64,000 nucleotides of DNA from Xanthomonas sp. DAR 35659 (GTDB lineage Bacteria; Pseudomonadota; Gammaproteobacteria; Xanthomonadales; Xanthomonadaceae). Location: positions 5,198,001 through 5,262,000 of the forward strand of contig NZ_CP162488.1 in NCBI RefSeq assembly GCF_041242975.1, written 5' to 3'. The position numbers and the translations under genes were made by a program. Under the pieces are notes generated by a model. The model saw only the letters and a program-made list of their open reading frames with translations, was not told the origin of the DNA and made no database searches. This document shows positions 1 to 7,463 of the stretch, piece after piece (position 1 is the stretch's first letter; each line of letters begins with the position of its first letter).

Positions 1-258
1 CGCACCGATGCATTGTGCCCGGCACGCGGCGTCCGCGCGATCTCGCCCGCCGACCTCGACTATGCGCAGGAGCGCTTCGAGGAGGCGCTATCGACGCAGC
101 AACGCGCGCGCCTGGACGCGGCCAACAGCGCCGACACGCGCTGCGCGAACGAGAACGGCGTGACCTGCCCGGCCACCGCGACGCTGGAGGCCATGCGCAA
201 GGCGCAGCTGACCTCGCGCTTCGCCGATTACCTCTGCGCGCACCCGGATCCCAAGTAG
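1..258 (+). CDS. C-terminal end of an unknown protein (partial)
   Basis: The reading frame is open from the first base of the window to a TAG stop at 256-258, so this is the last ~85 residues of a protein that starts upstream. A TTG at 13 could serve as a start, but the codons before it are also open. The piece is rich in Ala, Arg and Glu, has three Cys (one in the opening LCPAR, then a TRCANENGVTC pair) plus a late YLCAHP motif. I do not recognise a family. The gene lies 33 bp before the next one on the same strand. Confidence 0.5.
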   Translation, partial: RTDALCPARGVRAISPADLDYAQERFEEALSTQQRARLDAANSADTRCANENGVTCPATATLEAMRKAQLTSRFADYLCAHPDPK

Positions 259-291
259 CGGCGCGGCCGCCGCGGGATCCGCGCCGAGTCC

Positions 292-843
292 ATGCGCCAA
301 CCGTCCATGTCCGACATTCGCCGCAAGATCGTGATCGTTTCCGGCGCGCCTGGCGTGGGGAAGACCACGTTGGCGATACCGCTCGCCAAACGGCTCGGCT
401 TTCCGCTGTTCTGCAAGGATGTCATCAAGGAAACGCTCACCGACCGCCTCGGCGATCGCTGCGGCGATCTGGACGCCTCGCGCCGCATTGGCGGCGCGGC
501 GATGGAAGTCCTCTGGTCGCTGGCGCGGCATACGCCGCACGCGGTGCTGGAGGCCAATTTCCGGCCGCGCAGCGCCTACGAACGCGACAAACTGGCCGGC
601 TTGGAGGCGGTCATCGTCGAGGTCCACTGCGACTGCGGTCGCGAGGAAACCACCCGACGTTTTCGGGATCGCGCAGCGGTAAGCGCACATCACCCCGCGC
701 ATCCCTTGAAAGAACTGCCGCCGGACATGCTTGCCGAATACGACGGTCCCGTGGGGCTCGGGTCGGTCGTCGCGGTGGATACGCGCGTGCCGGTGGACGT
801 GGAGCGCCTCGTGGCGGAAGTGTCGAGACGCTTGTCGGAGTAG
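292..843 (+). CDS. P-loop AAA/kinase-like ATP-binding protein
   Basis: A small P-loop NTPase of 183 residues. The Walker A motif GAPGVGKTT follows a short hydrophobic strand (IVIVS) at about residues 14-26, and the next segment (FCKDVIKETLTDRL) has the layout of small kinases of the AAA_33/zeta-toxin-like group, where an Asp/Lys pair after the P-loop contacts substrate. The middle (LEANFRPRSAYERDKL) and the EVHCDCG strand resemble the lid and nucleotide-base regions of such kinases. Substrate is unknown. Two ATGs are possible, at 292 and 307; the second sits directly before the conserved part. It is convergent with the adenylating ligase, 46 bp away. Confidence 0.7.
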   Translation: MRQPSMSDIRRKIVIVSGAPGVGKTTLAIPLAKRLGFPLFCKDVIKETLTDRLGDRCGDLDASRRIGGAAMEVLWSLARHTPHAVLEANFRPRSAYERDKLAGLEAVIVEVHCDCGREETTRRFRDRAAVSAHHPAHPLKELPPDMLAEYDGPVGLGSVVAVDTRVPVDVERLVAEVSRRLSE

Positions 844-889
844 GGCCCACCTTCGCTTCCGGACTTGCACGACGCCGGAACACGCAGGC

Positions 890-2254
890 TCAAGGGCCCG
901 CCAACAACGCCAGCAACCGATCGCGCGGCAGCTTGCCGGTCTCGTTGCGCGGCAGCGCGTCGAGCTTGCGCAGCCGGCGCGGCAGGAACACCGGATCCAG
1001 TTCGCGGCGCAGCGCGGCCAGGATCGCGGCATCGTCCAGGCCCGGCGCCACCACCACCGCGGCGATGCGACCCACCGCCTGGCCCGGCTCCGGGTCCAGT
1101 TGCAGGATCGCGCCATCGACCACGCCCGGCAGCGCCAGCAGGCGCCGGGTCAGGTCGGCCAGCGAAGCGCGCTTGCCGGCGATTTCCAGCAGATCGGCCT
1201 GGCGCCCGCGTACCTGGAAGCGGCCGTCGGCGTCCACTTCCATCAGGTCGGCCAGCAGCACCGGCTGCGCCAGGTGCGGCGCATGCACCAGGGTGCCGTC
1301 CGGCTGCGGCGCCACGCGCACGCCGGGCAACGGCGTCCACGGCAGCTCGCAGGCGGTGCGACGGCTGGCGAATACGCAGGTTTCGGTGGAGCCGAACATC
1401 TCGCGCACCTGCCCGCCGAAGCGCTCCTCGGCCGCCGCGGCCAGCTCCTGCGCCAGCGGCGCGGTGGCCGAGACGATCCCGGCCAGCGGCGGCAGGGCGA
1501 CGCCGGATTCGACCAGCGCGCGCAGGTGTACCGGCGTGGTCACCAGCAGTCGCGGCGCCGGCACCTGCGCCAGCGCGCGCGCCACGTCCTCCGGGAAGAA
1601 CGGCCGCCCGGCATGCACCGCCAGCGGCGTGACCAGCGGCAGCAGCACCGACAGCTCCATGCCGTACATGTGCTGTGGCGGCACCGTCGCCACCACCTGC
1701 GGCACGGCCTCGGCCGGCCACAGCCCGGCCAGCGCCAGCAGGTCCTGGCGGGTGCTGGTCAGGAAGCTGCCCCAGGTCTTGGGATTGGGCTTGGGCGCGC
1801 CGGTGCTGCCGGAGGTGAAGCCGATCGCGACCAGCGCATCGGCCGCCAGCTGCGGCATGTCGCCATCCAGGCTCGGCAGCGGCTCGGGCAACCGCCAGTA
1901 ATGCGGCGGCGGCTCGGCCAGCGCCTGGTCGCCCAGGCAGTAGCTGTCGGCATGGCTGCGCTGCACCTCGGCGACCACCGCCGGCGCGCGCGAGGACGGC
2001 AGCAGCGAGGTCTGTCCGCGCAAGGCCACCGCGCAGAACGCGACCATGAAGCGGTAGCGGTCCTCGCACAGGTTCAGCGCATAGCGGCCCGCCGGCAGCG
2101 CCGCGGCCAGGCCGCGCACGTGGCCGAGAAACGTGGCCAGATCGATGTGCCGGTCGCCGGCGAAGGCCAGCGCGCGCTGCGGCGCGCCGACCGCGAGCGG
2201 ATGCAGGCGCGGTGCGGAAACAGGGTCGGAAACGGAATCGGGAACGGCGGACAT
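890..2254 (-). CDS. AMP-binding acyl/aryl-adenylate-forming ligase
   Basis: A 454-residue member of the ANL (acyl-CoA synthetase/NRPS adenylation) superfamily, which activates a carboxylic acid as an acyl-AMP and passes it to a thiol carrier. Visible motifs in order: phosphate-binding loop FTSGSTGAPKP at about 145-155, the MYGMELSVLLPL substrate region, MFGSTET near 290 (aromatic/Thr-Glu motif binding AMP and Mg) and a C-terminal ETGKLPRD motif with the catalytic Lys. It is shorter than typical CoA ligases (500-650 residues). The compact size and P-loop wording resemble the ligases of aryl-polyene/xanthomonadin pathways (ApeH/XanA2), which charge 3- or 4-hydroxybenzoate; that is inference, since no other pigment genes lie next to it. 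It follows cydB by 136 bp on the same strand. Confidence 0.75.
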   Translation of the reverse strand: MSAVPDSVSDPVSAPRLHPLAVGAPQRALAFAGDRHIDLATFLGHVRGLAAALPAGRYALNLCEDRYRFMVAFCAVALRGQTSLLPSSRAPAVVAEVQRSHADSYCLGDQALAEPPPHYWRLPEPLPSLDGDMPQLAADALVAIGFTSGSTGAPKPNPKTWGSFLTSTRQDLLALAGLWPAEAVPQVVATVPPQHMYGMELSVLLPLVTPLAVHAGRPFFPEDVARALAQVPAPRLLVTTPVHLRALVESGVALPPLAGIVSATAPLAQELAAAAEERFGGQVREMFGSTETCVFASRRTACELPWTPLPGVRVAPQPDGTLVHAPHLAQPVLLADLMEVDADGRFQVRGRQADLLEIAGKRASLADLTRRLLALPGVVDGAILQLDPEPGQAVGRIAAVVVAPGLDDAAILAALRRELDPVFLPRRLRKLDALPRNETGKLPRDRLLALLAGP

Positions 2255-2390
2255 GCGTGGCGACGGCTCGGCGGGCGGCTGGCCCGCGGCGAACGGCGGG
2301 AGCGCCTAGCTTGGCCGCCGCCACCGCCGCTGGCAAGCCGCCCGCGCCGGCGGCGGCGCGCGCGGCGCCGCGGCCGGGCGCCGCGCGGGG

Positions 2391-3407
2391 TCAGTGGTGG
2401 TAGCCGCTGTCGGCGGTGATCTTGCCGCGGAACACCCGGTACGACCACGCGGTATAGCCCAGGATCACCGGCAGCAGCACCGCCAGCCCGGCCAGCACGA
2501 AGCCCTGCGAGGACGGCGGCGAGGCCGCGTCCCAGATGCTCAGTCCGGGCGGCACGATGTTCGGCCAGATGCCCAGCACCAGGCCGAAGAAGCCGAGCAC
2601 GAAGAAGCACAGGGTCAGCACGAACGGGCGCGCGTCGCGGCCCTGCGCCATCGTCGCGCGCCACAGCGCGAACGCGTTGAGCAGCACCAGCAGCGGCACC
2701 GGCGACAGCCACCAGAAGTTCCCGTCGTGGAACCAGCGCGCCATGATCCGCGAGTCCAGGAACGGCAGCCAGGCGCTGACCAGGCCCATGAACACCACCA
2801 CCACCAGCACCAGCGGCCGGGTCAGCGAACGCGCGACGCGCTGCATCGCGCCCTCGGTCTTCAGGATCAGCCAACTGCCGCCAAGCAGGGCGTAGCCGAA
2901 CACCACCGCCGCGCCGGTCAGCATCGAGAACGGGCTGAACCAGCCGAGCACGCCGCCCAGGTACTTGCCGTCCTGCAGCGGCATGCCTTCGACCAGCGCG
3001 CCGAGGATCACGCCCTGCCAGAACGCCGCGCACAGCGAGCCGGCCGCGAACGCCCAGCCCCACAGATACTTGGAGCTGTGCGCCTTGAAGCGGAACTCGA
3101 ACGCCACGCCGCGGAACACCAACGCGATCAGCATCAGCAGCACCGGCAGATACAGCGCCGACAGGATCAGCGCATAGGCCTTGGGAAACGCCGCCAGCAG
3201 GCCGGCACCGCCGAGCACCAGCCAGGTCTCGTTGCCGTCCCAGATCGGCGCGGCGGTGTTCATCATCAGGTCCAGTTGCGCCTCGTCCTCGGCGAACGGG
3301 GCCAGGATGCCCAGGCCGAGCACGAAGCCGTCCAGCAGCACGTACATCAGCACGCCAAAGCCGATCACCCCGAACCAGATCACCGGCAATACGGTCGCCA
3401 TGTCCAT
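2391..3407 (-). CDS. cydB: Cytochrome bd ubiquinol oxidase subunit II
   Basis: The second membrane subunit of a cytochrome bd-type quinol oxidase, which holds the CydA haem subunit and helps reduce O2 to water in the inner membrane. 338 residues with about eight or nine hydrophobic segments. It begins with the family-typical stretch VIWFGVIGFGVLMYVLLDGF, followed by the conserved NTAAPIWDGNETWLV segment. Start chosen at ATG 3407 (a second Met lies two codons later); it is four bases downstream of the 3' end of cydA, so the two form one transcript. No small CydX/YbgT subunit gene was seen after it. Confidence 0.95.
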   Translation of the reverse strand: MDMATVLPVIWFGVIGFGVLMYVLLDGFVLGLGILAPFAEDEAQLDLMMNTAAPIWDGNETWLVLGGAGLLAAFPKAYALILSALYLPVLLMLIALVFRGVAFEFRFKAHSSKYLWGWAFAAGSLCAAFWQGVILGALVEGMPLQDGKYLGGVLGWFSPFSMLTGAAVVFGYALLGGSWLILKTEGAMQRVARSLTRPLVLVVVVFMGLVSAWLPFLDSRIMARWFHDGNFWWLSPVPLLVLLNAFALWRATMAQGRDARPFVLTLCFFVLGFFGLVLGIWPNIVPPGLSIWDAASPPSSQGFVLAGLAVLLPVILGYTAWSYRVFRGKITADSGYHH

Positions 3408-4807
3408 CAGCGCGTCTCCTCGAGGTCGTCGTCGGCCGCCGAGATCGGCCGCGCCGGGGTCTTCTCGCCATCGTGCAGTTGCGGCTCCGGCTCGTGCGGC
3501 AGCGGCCCCTTGCGCAGCATCTTGAGGATGTACCAGCCGCCGAAGCCGAACACGAAGGCATAGGCGAGCACGTACACGCTCAGCGACACCCACACCATCG
3601 CCGGGCTGACCGCACTGGCCGCGTCGTCGGTGCGCAGCAGACCATAGATCACGTACGGCTGGCGCCCGATCTCGGTGACGAACCAACCGGCCAGCAGCGC
3701 CACGAACCCGGCCGGCAGCATCGCGTTCCAGGCCAGGTGCAGCCAGCGGCGCCGCAGCAGCGTGCCGCGCCACCAGAACCACAGCGAGACGAATGCCAGC
3801 AGCAGCATCGCCATGCCCAATCCGACCATGATCCGGAACGCGTAGAACACCGGCTTCACCGGCGGCCGCTCGTCGGCCGGCACCGAGGTCAGCGGCGCGA
3901 TCTCGCCGTCCAGGGTATGCGTCAGGATCAGGCTGCCCACGCGCGGGATCTTGACCTCGTAGTCGTTGCGCTCGGCCTGCTCGTTGGGCACCGCGAACAG
4001 CACCAGCGGCACGCCGGCGCCGGGGGCTTCGTCATGCCAGTGCGCCTCCATCGCCGCCACCTTGATCGGCTGGTGCTCCAGCGTGTTCAAGCCATGCGCG
4101 TCGCCGGCGGCGATCTGCAGCGGCACGGCGATGGCGGCGAACGCCACCGCCAGCTTCAGCATCCGCCCGGCCAGTTCCACGTGCACGCCACGGCGCAGAT
4201 ACCAGCCGCTGACCCCGCCGATCACGAAGCAGGTGGTGATGAACGCGGCCAGCACCATGTGCGCCAGCCGGTACGGGAAGGAGGGATTGAAGATCACCTC
4301 GCGCCAGTGCGCCGGCTGGAACACGCCATCGACGATCGCGTAGCCGGCCGGCGTGTGCAGCCAGCTGTTGGCCGACAGGATCCAGAACGTGGAGATCAGC
4401 GTGCCGATCGCGACCAGGCAGGTGGAGAGGAAATGCAGTTTCTCCGGCACCTTGCGCCACCCGAACAGCATCACCCCCAGGAACGAGGCTTCCAGGAAGA
4501 ACGCGGTCAGCACCTCGTAGCTGAGCAGCGGCCCGAGGATGTTGCCGGCGCGCTCGCTGAGCACCGACCAGTTGGTGCCGAACTGGAAGCTCATCACGAT
4601 GCCGCTGACCACGCCCATGCCGAAGGACACGGCGAAGATCTTCAGCCAGAAGAAATACAGGTCGCGCCACAAGGTGTCGCGGGTGCTCAGCCAGCGCCAC
4701 TCCAGGAACGCCAGCCAGCTCGACAGGCCGATGGTGAAGGCCGGAAACAACACGTGGAAGCTGATGACGAATCCGAACTGGATGCGCGAGAGCAGCAGGG
4801 CGTCCAT
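3407..4807 (-). CDS. cydA: Cytochrome bd ubiquinol oxidase subunit I (CIO-like)
   Basis: The haem-bearing quinol oxidase subunit, 466 residues. Ligand residues can be placed by comparison with E. coli CydA: His18 in QFGFVISFHVLFP (haem b595 side), His in PYRLAHMVLAA near 180 (haem b558) and Met in the FRIMVG motif (b558), with the Glu pair in LTAFFLEASFLG. The periplasmic Q-loop between the central helices is short, which places it with the cyanide-insensitive oxidase (CioA) branch rather than the long-loop E. coli type. The stop overlaps or abuts the cydB start (MDM at 3407), so the subunits are co-translated. The C-terminal ~35 residues after the last helix are charged and cytoplasmic. Confidence 0.94.
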   Translation of the reverse strand: MDALLLSRIQFGFVISFHVLFPAFTIGLSSWLAFLEWRWLSTRDTLWRDLYFFWLKIFAVSFGMGVVSGIVMSFQFGTNWSVLSERAGNILGPLLSYEVLTAFFLEASFLGVMLFGWRKVPEKLHFLSTCLVAIGTLISTFWILSANSWLHTPAGYAIVDGVFQPAHWREVIFNPSFPYRLAHMVLAAFITTCFVIGGVSGWYLRRGVHVELAGRMLKLAVAFAAIAVPLQIAAGDAHGLNTLEHQPIKVAAMEAHWHDEAPGAGVPLVLFAVPNEQAERNDYEVKIPRVGSLILTHTLDGEIAPLTSVPADERPPVKPVFYAFRIMVGLGMAMLLLAFVSLWFWWRGTLLRRRWLHLAWNAMLPAGFVALLAGWFVTEIGRQPYVIYGLLRTDDAASAVSPAMVWVSLSVYVLAYAFVFGFGGWYILKMLRKGPLPHEPEPQLHDGEKTPARPISAADDDLEETR

Positions 4808-5154
4808 GAGGTGCGCCTGAGGCAGCGGGAACGGTGCCTATTGTTGTTGCGACGCGGCGAAATGGCATGTGACGGTTTGTCGCAGCATCTTGCCGATTGG
4901 TGCTGCTATGCGCTGATCGTGGCGCCTTGGCTGAAGGGGCCAATCTGCTGCGAATGCCGATGCGCTGGCTCGGAAGCCAGTCTAGCGGCAAGAAAACACA
5001 CGCAGCCCACGCGAGCTGGTCTCATCTGCGCAAGTCATCATACGCTTACATATCCGCACACGTCGCTGGCGGGTTCGGCAGCGTCGCCCACTATATTGAG
5101 ACGGATACATGCAAGCCGAAATGGATGGCTGTAACCACCTCGGAAGGCAGTTCC
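4808..5154. other. Gene-free stretch upstream of cydA
   Basis: 347 bp between the start of cydA and the end of the small HEAT-repeat gene. It should hold the cydAB promoter. I see no convincing coding frame, no clear FNR-type (TTGAT-N4-ATCAA) dyad and no strong terminator; base composition shifts from high GC to AT-richer toward 5,100. Confidence 0.4.
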
Positions 5155-5607
5155 CTAGCGCTCCCCTTCAATTCTCTCGATAGCCAACCCGATGGCCTTT
5201 TCCGCCTCTTGTCCCTGAAAGAGGGCGCCACCACCAAACTTCGGCTTTGAATCCGCCTCAGCAGCACGCAACCTGGGAAGTGCAATCGTTGCGGCTTTCC
5301 CCATCGCCCCCAAGATGCGAGCAGCGCGATATCTGACCATGTAGTTCTCATGACCCAGCAAAGAACAAACCGCCATGATTGAGGCGTCATCGATCTTCGC
5401 ACTCAGCTCAACATTACTCATGTCGTATATCTGGTAAAAATAGTCATCCAACCGCTCATAGCATGAACTTTCAGGCAAATCTTCGTGGCTACAAAAATCG
5501 ACGGAAGAAACGAGAAGTGAAGAAAACTCACTCCGATTTCGCGCCTCTGTTTTGAGTGTAAAAATTAAAAATACAAAACAAAAAAAATGGAAAATATTTT
5601 TAATCAT
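5155..5607 (-). CDS. Small secreted HEAT-repeat protein, putative immunity partner of the RHS protein
   Basis: A 150-residue protein of unknown exact function. It opens with a hydrophobic, Phe-rich signal-like segment (IKNIFHFFCFVFLIFTL), then an acidic region, and from about residue 75 a HEAT/PBS-lyase-like helical repeat (DDASIMAVCSLLGHENYMVR followed by AARILGAMGKAA). Such HEAT proteins often neutralise polymorphic toxins. The ATG at 5607 overlaps the TGA of the RHS gene in an ATGA junction, implying translational coupling; a TTG two codons earlier is a weaker alternative. Its AT-rich base use contrasts with surrounding genes, suggesting acquisition together with the RHS gene. The immunity role is inferred from position only. 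Confidence 0.72.
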   Translation of the reverse strand: MIKNIFHFFCFVFLIFTLKTEARNRSEFSSLLVSSVDFCSHEDLPESSCYERLDDYFYQIYDMSNVELSAKIDDASIMAVCSLLGHENYMVRYRAARILGAMGKAATIALPRLRAAEADSKPKFGGGALFQGQEAEKAIGLAIERIEGER

Positions 5608-6569
5608 GGCCAATCCAACCTGAAGTTGTACTCAACTACATTTGATGCGTTGGACGCATCGAGATTTGGGTCATTGTAGGTCGAGTATAGCTTTCCAGCC
5701 TCGCGGGCGCCACCCCTTGTAAAGCTGCCTGGCAAAATCAGGCCCTCATAGTAACGCGCAGTAGCTTTTAGGGTAATACTTCCTTGTGGGGACACCCCTA
5801 GCGGAGATGGAACATAAAATTTATCATTTTCCACAGAGTGCTGCTGACCCTTATATATGCGAAAGGCCTCCCAATATTGCTGGTACTGATTTTTAACTAC
5901 GATTCCATTGTCACGCCCTATCAAATCGGCTCTAATTTTCTGAACAATCCATCCATCACTTAAAGAAGGGCTAGTCAAACCAAATCTACGCTCCATACCG
6001 CCACTTCCATCAGCCTCTTGATAGGGCCTCACTACGATTTCCGCCATAAGTGTAACTGGCTTATCCGTATTTTGTTTTCCAGCACCCGCTATTTTACTTA
6101 CGCCAAATCTCTCTTCGGGCGGAATATACCTTGCACACAATCCACACTCTGTTGATATCCGACCATCCAAATCCACGAAGCGATAGGGGCTATTATTAGC
6201 ATATGCATATCTATTGAAATTTGACCCGCTATAACCATTCACAGAGATCGGATCAGCACTAAGGAAGCTTCCAATCGATGAATCGTAGTATCTTTGCTGC
6301 ATATAATTCAGCCCGGTCGAGACATCCTTAACATGTCCTGTGTAACCAGGACCATCCTTGATCGAACTACTCAACAGGCTTCCATAAGGCTCATATTCGC
6401 TTCGCTCTAGTGCATTGCGGTTCTTATCCGTCTCCAGCACGACAGAGCCTAGCCCATCCGTGTGAATGTACCGGATCGTCTGCGCCGAAGCACCGAAAAC
6501 AACGAACAATGAAAAGGCGGCCACAGCCACATAGCGCATCGCCGCACAAATCCCCTTTAACTTTGGCAT
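5604..6569 (-). CDS. Compact RHS-core protein with signal peptide and variable C-terminal domain
   Basis: A 321-residue protein built as signal peptide (MRYVAVAAFSLFVVFGASA, ~11-30), a single RHS-repeat-associated core (about 33-140) and a ~185-residue C-terminal domain I do not recognise. The core is clear: YIHTDGLGSVV, ERSEYEPYG, GYTGHVKD, then the hallmark YMQQRYYDSSIGSFLSADP and NRYAYANNSPYRFVDLDG. Normal RHS toxins have a shell of many YD repeats; here only the last module is present, as in short RHS proteins known from Xanthomonas. Start at ATG 6569 is favoured by an AAGGA ribosome site six bases upstream. The stop overlaps the HEAT-repeat gene. Low GC suggests horizontal gain. The C-terminal part could be a toxin, or the gene may be a domesticated remnant. 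Confidence 0.8.
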   Translation of the reverse strand: MPKLKGICAAMRYVAVAAFSLFVVFGASAQTIRYIHTDGLGSVVLETDKNRNALERSEYEPYGSLLSSSIKDGPGYTGHVKDVSTGLNYMQQRYYDSSIGSFLSADPISVNGYSGSNFNRYAYANNSPYRFVDLDGRISTECGLCARYIPPEERFGVSKIAGAGKQNTDKPVTLMAEIVVRPYQEADGSGGMERRFGLTSPSLSDGWIVQKIRADLIGRDNGIVVKNQYQQYWEAFRIYKGQQHSVENDKFYVPSPLGVSPQGSITLKATARYYEGLILPGSFTRGGAREAGKLYSTYNDPNLDASNASNVVEYNFRLDWP

Positions 6570-7463
6570 CACTCGTCCTTGCGATTGGAACCTACACATG
6601 CACGACATAGAGGCGACTTCTCTCGCAAAAGCAGAACGACATCGCTTCTCCTAGAAACATTGCGGTGCAACATACCCAACGGAACCTACAATGCATATCC
6701 GCAAGAAAGAAAACCATTAGAAATGGCGCAGCCCTGACTCAGCAGATTGATCTTTCGCTTGTTAACCAACGCCGTCATCAAGGTCGCGAGCGATGCTATG
6801 CCACCCGGGCCGATCCTCTTCAAAGCGCGAAATTCCTGTGTCGTCGACTGCCGAGGTGGCAATCGCAACGGATTGCACAACTTATGTGACCGGGCAAGCC
6901 GGTGCCGAACGAAGCGACAATCCATGTTTCCCCCTAGTTTCAACATAGTGCAAAGGGGGCACAGCACAAATCGTCGGCGCATGGCGCATGCCAAATGCTG
7001 CACGTCTGCCGCAGATTGGATCCCCGATTGGAACTGTGATGGAACGCACCGAAGACTGTCAAGGATATTCTGCGATCGCAGCAAGTCGTACCCAAACAGC
7101 GGACTACCTTCTCCTTCCGCCAATTAATCGGCCCACGTTTATCAACCGGGTTCGATTCCACATCGGCATCGAAGGCTTTGTCGAACAAGTATCTTGGGGT
7201 CAGGCACGATTGGCAGGCGTGAGAGGCGCCAACCGATTTAGCGCTCTTGACCACGAGTATAGGTCGCCCAAGGATCGACCATCGGCTTCGATTCTCTGCC
7301 TCGGCTCCATGTGCGCTACTTACTCTAATCGCCACATGTTTTGACAACATCTCCAGCAAGCGCCACCAATGCGGATGCTCTTGGTCGCCCATGACCGATG
7401 GCGCAGTCGCCCGCGTTCGGCCGGCTGCTACGCTTGCGGTTTGCCGTTCGCCCGGAATTCCAG
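6570..7463. other. Gene-poor stretch between RHS locus and S9 peptidase
   Basis: About 0.9 kb in which every open frame is short, mutually overlapping and without a recognisable domain on either strand. I looked for transposase remnants (DDE or HTH-like segments) and found none that hold up. It is probably decayed accessory DNA flanking the RHS island plus the promoter of the peptidase gene. Confidence 0.4.

Noticed and set aside
6940..7392. Possible transposase remnant on the minus strand (FDKAFDADVESNP)
   Set aside because: The phrase is faintly like an IS5-type segment, but neighbouring sequence does not continue the match in any frame.
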